From contig CM057825.1 of the NCBI GenBank assembly GCA_030068075.1, positions 124,952,739 to 125,016,738 on the forward strand: DNA of 64,000 nucleotides, read 5' to 3'. The translations under genes were made by a program, and so were the position numbers. Source of the DNA: Paguma larvata (taxonomy: Eukaryota > Chordata > Mammalia > Carnivora > Viverridae). The notes under the pieces were generated by a model, which had not been told where the DNA came from, searched no databases, and was given only the letters and a program-made list of their open reading frames with translations. Positions 61,882 to 64,000 of the stretch are shown piece after piece; positions within the stretch are counted from its first letter, which is position 1; each line of letters starts with the position of its first letter.

Positions 61882-62104
61882 GGGGCGCCTGGGTGGCTCA
61901 GTAGATTAAGCGTCTGACTTCGGCTCAGGTCACGATCTCACAGTTTGGGGGTACGAGCCCCACCTCGGGCTCTGTGCTGACAGCTCGGAGCCTGGAGCCT
62001 GCTTCGGATTCTGTGTCTCTGTCTCTTTTTGACCCCTCCCCTGTTCATGCTCTATCTCTCTCTTTCTCTCTTTCTCAAAAACAAAACAAAACAAAAACAA
62101 ATAA
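61882..62104 (+). mobile_element. Felid tRNA-Lys SINE
   Basis: Forward copy with consensus head GGGGCGCCTGGGTGGCTCAG, an altered A box end (AGTAGATT), B box GGGGGTACGAGCCCC, GGAGCCTGCTTCGGATTCTG and a tail of AAACAAAACAAAACAAAAAC, an AAAAC expansion instead of plain A. A clear target duplication was not seen. Confidence 0.95.
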
Positions 62105-62368
62105 ACTGGAGAGAATATCTAAAGTGTGAGGAGACTGGAAGGAAAGCAAATGTATATATACAATTACAAACATACATACACCTACGTGTCCAATAATTTC
62201 TGCTTTTATTTATCTACTCTACTTAATATTTTCCAGTATATGATTAAGCAGATGGTAACATTTGCAGTAAGATAAATATTGTTCAATGATGCGTATTTCT
62301 GTATACAAAGTGTAATGTATTGCTCAAGCAAAATAAAACCCCATTGAGAGTGTGAAAAAAAAAAAAAA
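62105..62368 (+). mobile_element. Possible retroposed 3' end: AATAAA then A14
   Basis: AT-rich, nearly CpG-free sequence ends with AATAAA at 62332-62337 and, 17 bases later, a run of about 14 A (62355-62368). That is the layout of a copied mRNA 3' end. The source gene was not recognised and no target duplication was found, so an AT-rich coincidence or a LINE-1 remnant remains possible. Confidence 0.35.
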
Positions 62369-64000
62369 CAACCCGCGAACCATCAATAAAATACCCTCTG
62401 TTCTCTCTGGTCTGGAAACATTTGGATGGAAACAGAAGCTACACCTCTCAGGCTGCTAGAACCAGAGGTGATCAGGATACAGGAACCGATTTTTCAAAGT
62501 CACTGCCAAGGTCTGAAAAAGTCCTGAGTTATCTGAGAAATGTGAAGTATGAGGAATTTCTGCCGAAAAACCAACATTTCAAGGGGGTCGGCACCACAGA
62601 AACGCCATTCTAAGCGTGCGCGCATGTGTGTGTGTGTGCGCATGTGTGTGAGGCAATTAAAAATTCGGTTCCTTAAATGAAACTTACTGAGTAGCAGTTT
62701 ATCTAAAGGCACAAGCAATCAATGTGGGGACCTCGAGAGGCTCCCTCGAGGCAAAGGGAAAGAAAGAAACGCTCGTGACATTAACACGCGCAGCTCTCCC
62801 TCCCTCCTCCCCAGTCTACTCAGAACCTGGAGTGCGAGCTTGCTGACACTCTCCCCACTGTTTTGCCTCCCTCGATAAGCGAGCCCATCTGTTTCGTGAA
62901 TTCCGAGGTGACAGACAAATCCACAGCTTCCTGGAGACCCGGGGAAGGAATCGGCGTCTCGGCCACAACTCTGCGGCAAGCCGCCTGATAATTCTAATAT
63001 CTAAGAGCTTTGGAAGAGGCCGAGGGGGACTTGGGAGCTTGCAAACCTTCTCTAGACATGCCCATCTTGTCTGCACCCTCATGCTGTCTCCGACCGTGTC
63101 TGCTGGAGAAACAGAGGGTGTCTCCTTGGTTTCCTGAGATGCACCAAAAATACAATCGTGTCCTTTCACTGGGGCGCAGCTCCCCAGACACGGAAGGTGC
63201 AAGTGCGGAAGCCCTGGGTCCATGGGCACAAGGAGGCAGCAAGGTCTTGCTTTAGAAAATGCTCTAGACGCAGAGCCTGCCTGACACTCTTTGGGACACC
63301 CCCACCAGCACCCCCACCAAGCGGGGCGGGGGACAGACTCCCTCTGCCTGCAAGAACCCCCCCTGCCCGCCCCGCCCCAGCCCCGCCCTCCGCAGAGTGC
63401 AGAGATGAAGTCTCATGTCCCAAGCGAGCGTCTCACCAGCTCTTTAAGAGAGCCACCCGGAAAATCACGGGGAATTTTTTTCATGTCCCTCTCCTGAATC
63501 TATCCCCAAAGCATCACGCCAGCAGCCCCGGCAGGGTCTGCAGACCAACCACATGTTGCCAGGAAGGGCCTCAGTGACTCTCGAAGAGGTCTGGTCCTCT
63601 CCCAGCCCGCAGCCCGAGCTCAGGCGACATCGGACTTTGGGAACAGCCTGCCCTCTTCTGGTCTCCTTCAGCTCCATGGAAGGGCAGAGGCTGGGTGGGC
63701 ACAGTCAGGGGAGGGCAGACCCCCGGCTCCATCCAGCGTGCCCGCTCTGTGATTTCAGGAGCTAGCAGGGTGAGGGGGGCAGACGTGGGGCAGGGGAAAG
63801 AGAGGAGACAGACAGGCCGATAAAATAAAATACAAATCCAGGAGGGATAACAGTTAACCACAGCGTGGCAGACACCCAGAGAGAAGAGAGGACATTAAAC
63901 ACACACACATACACAAACACACATACGGAGTGTGGACGGAGTACTCGAAATGTCAAGGACCCAGCAAGAAATCAGTCATCCAGGCCTCCTCCCTTCTCTC
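62369..64000. other. Unassigned sequence to window end, with short TG and CA runs
   Basis: GTGCGCGCATGTGTGTGTGT at 62616-62650 and an ACACACACACATACACAAAC run at 63899-63925 are simple repeats. 63295-63390 is rich in CCCC and GGGG runs. No exon, transposon or RNA gene was recognised. Confidence 0.4.

Overview
This is mammalian nuclear DNA from a cat-family or closely related feliform carnivore. The diagnostic evidence is about 19 copies of the tRNA-Lys-derived carnivore SINE. Its head reads GGCGCCTGGGTGGCTCAG, its B box has the GGGTTCGAGCCCC form, and its body ends in a CT-rich tract, AATAAATAAACATT and an A tail. This arrangement is the felid form rather than the dog or seal/weasel form. The older background of MIR, L2, LINE-1 3' ends, MaLR and MLT2 solo LTRs and hAT fossils is normal for a placental mammal.

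No protein-coding exon, known RNA gene, CRISPR array or intact viral gene was recognised. The many open frames of 60-250 codons are what CpG-rich, GC-rich DNA gives by chance, and the longest ones run through repeats or low-complexity sequence. The window is best read as intergenic or deep intronic DNA in a GC-rich, possibly subtelomeric, domain. CpG is unusually frequent even inside old repeats.

Layout: 1-7 kb has alternating MIR, SINEs and a LINE-1 3' end. 7-13.4 kb has L2, MIR, a hAT element, a reverse MaLR LTR and a long CA microsatellite. 13.4-17.4 kb has a SINE in a LINE-1 remnant, a CpG-dense block at 15.6 kb and a CATC repeat. 17.4-25.2 kb is mostly unique with no SINE, but holds L2, an MLT1 LTR and a hAT copy. 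25-29.6 kb has SINEs and two oppositely oriented L2 copies, one split by a hAT element. 30-34 kb has a transposon mosaic and a LINE-1 tail. 34.0-34.5 kb holds a direct duplication of a promoter-like segment. 35-46 kb has LTRs, MIR, L2 with repeated tails and a 21-base minisatellite. 46-57 kb is a SINE cluster including two inverted SINE pairs. 57-64 kb has MIR and L2 remnants, a possible conserved element at 59.1 kb, a CpG-dense block at 61.1 kb and a possible retroposed 3' end at 62.3 kb.

The most unusual feature is the pair of direct repeats at 34.0-34.5 kb. Each copy carries a full CRE palindrome (TGACGTCA) and, about 24 bases later, the TCTCGCGAGA palindrome found in many CpG-island and bidirectional promoters. 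Repeat family names come from remembered consensus features, not from a database search. Boundaries of old repeats are good to roughly 10-40 bases.
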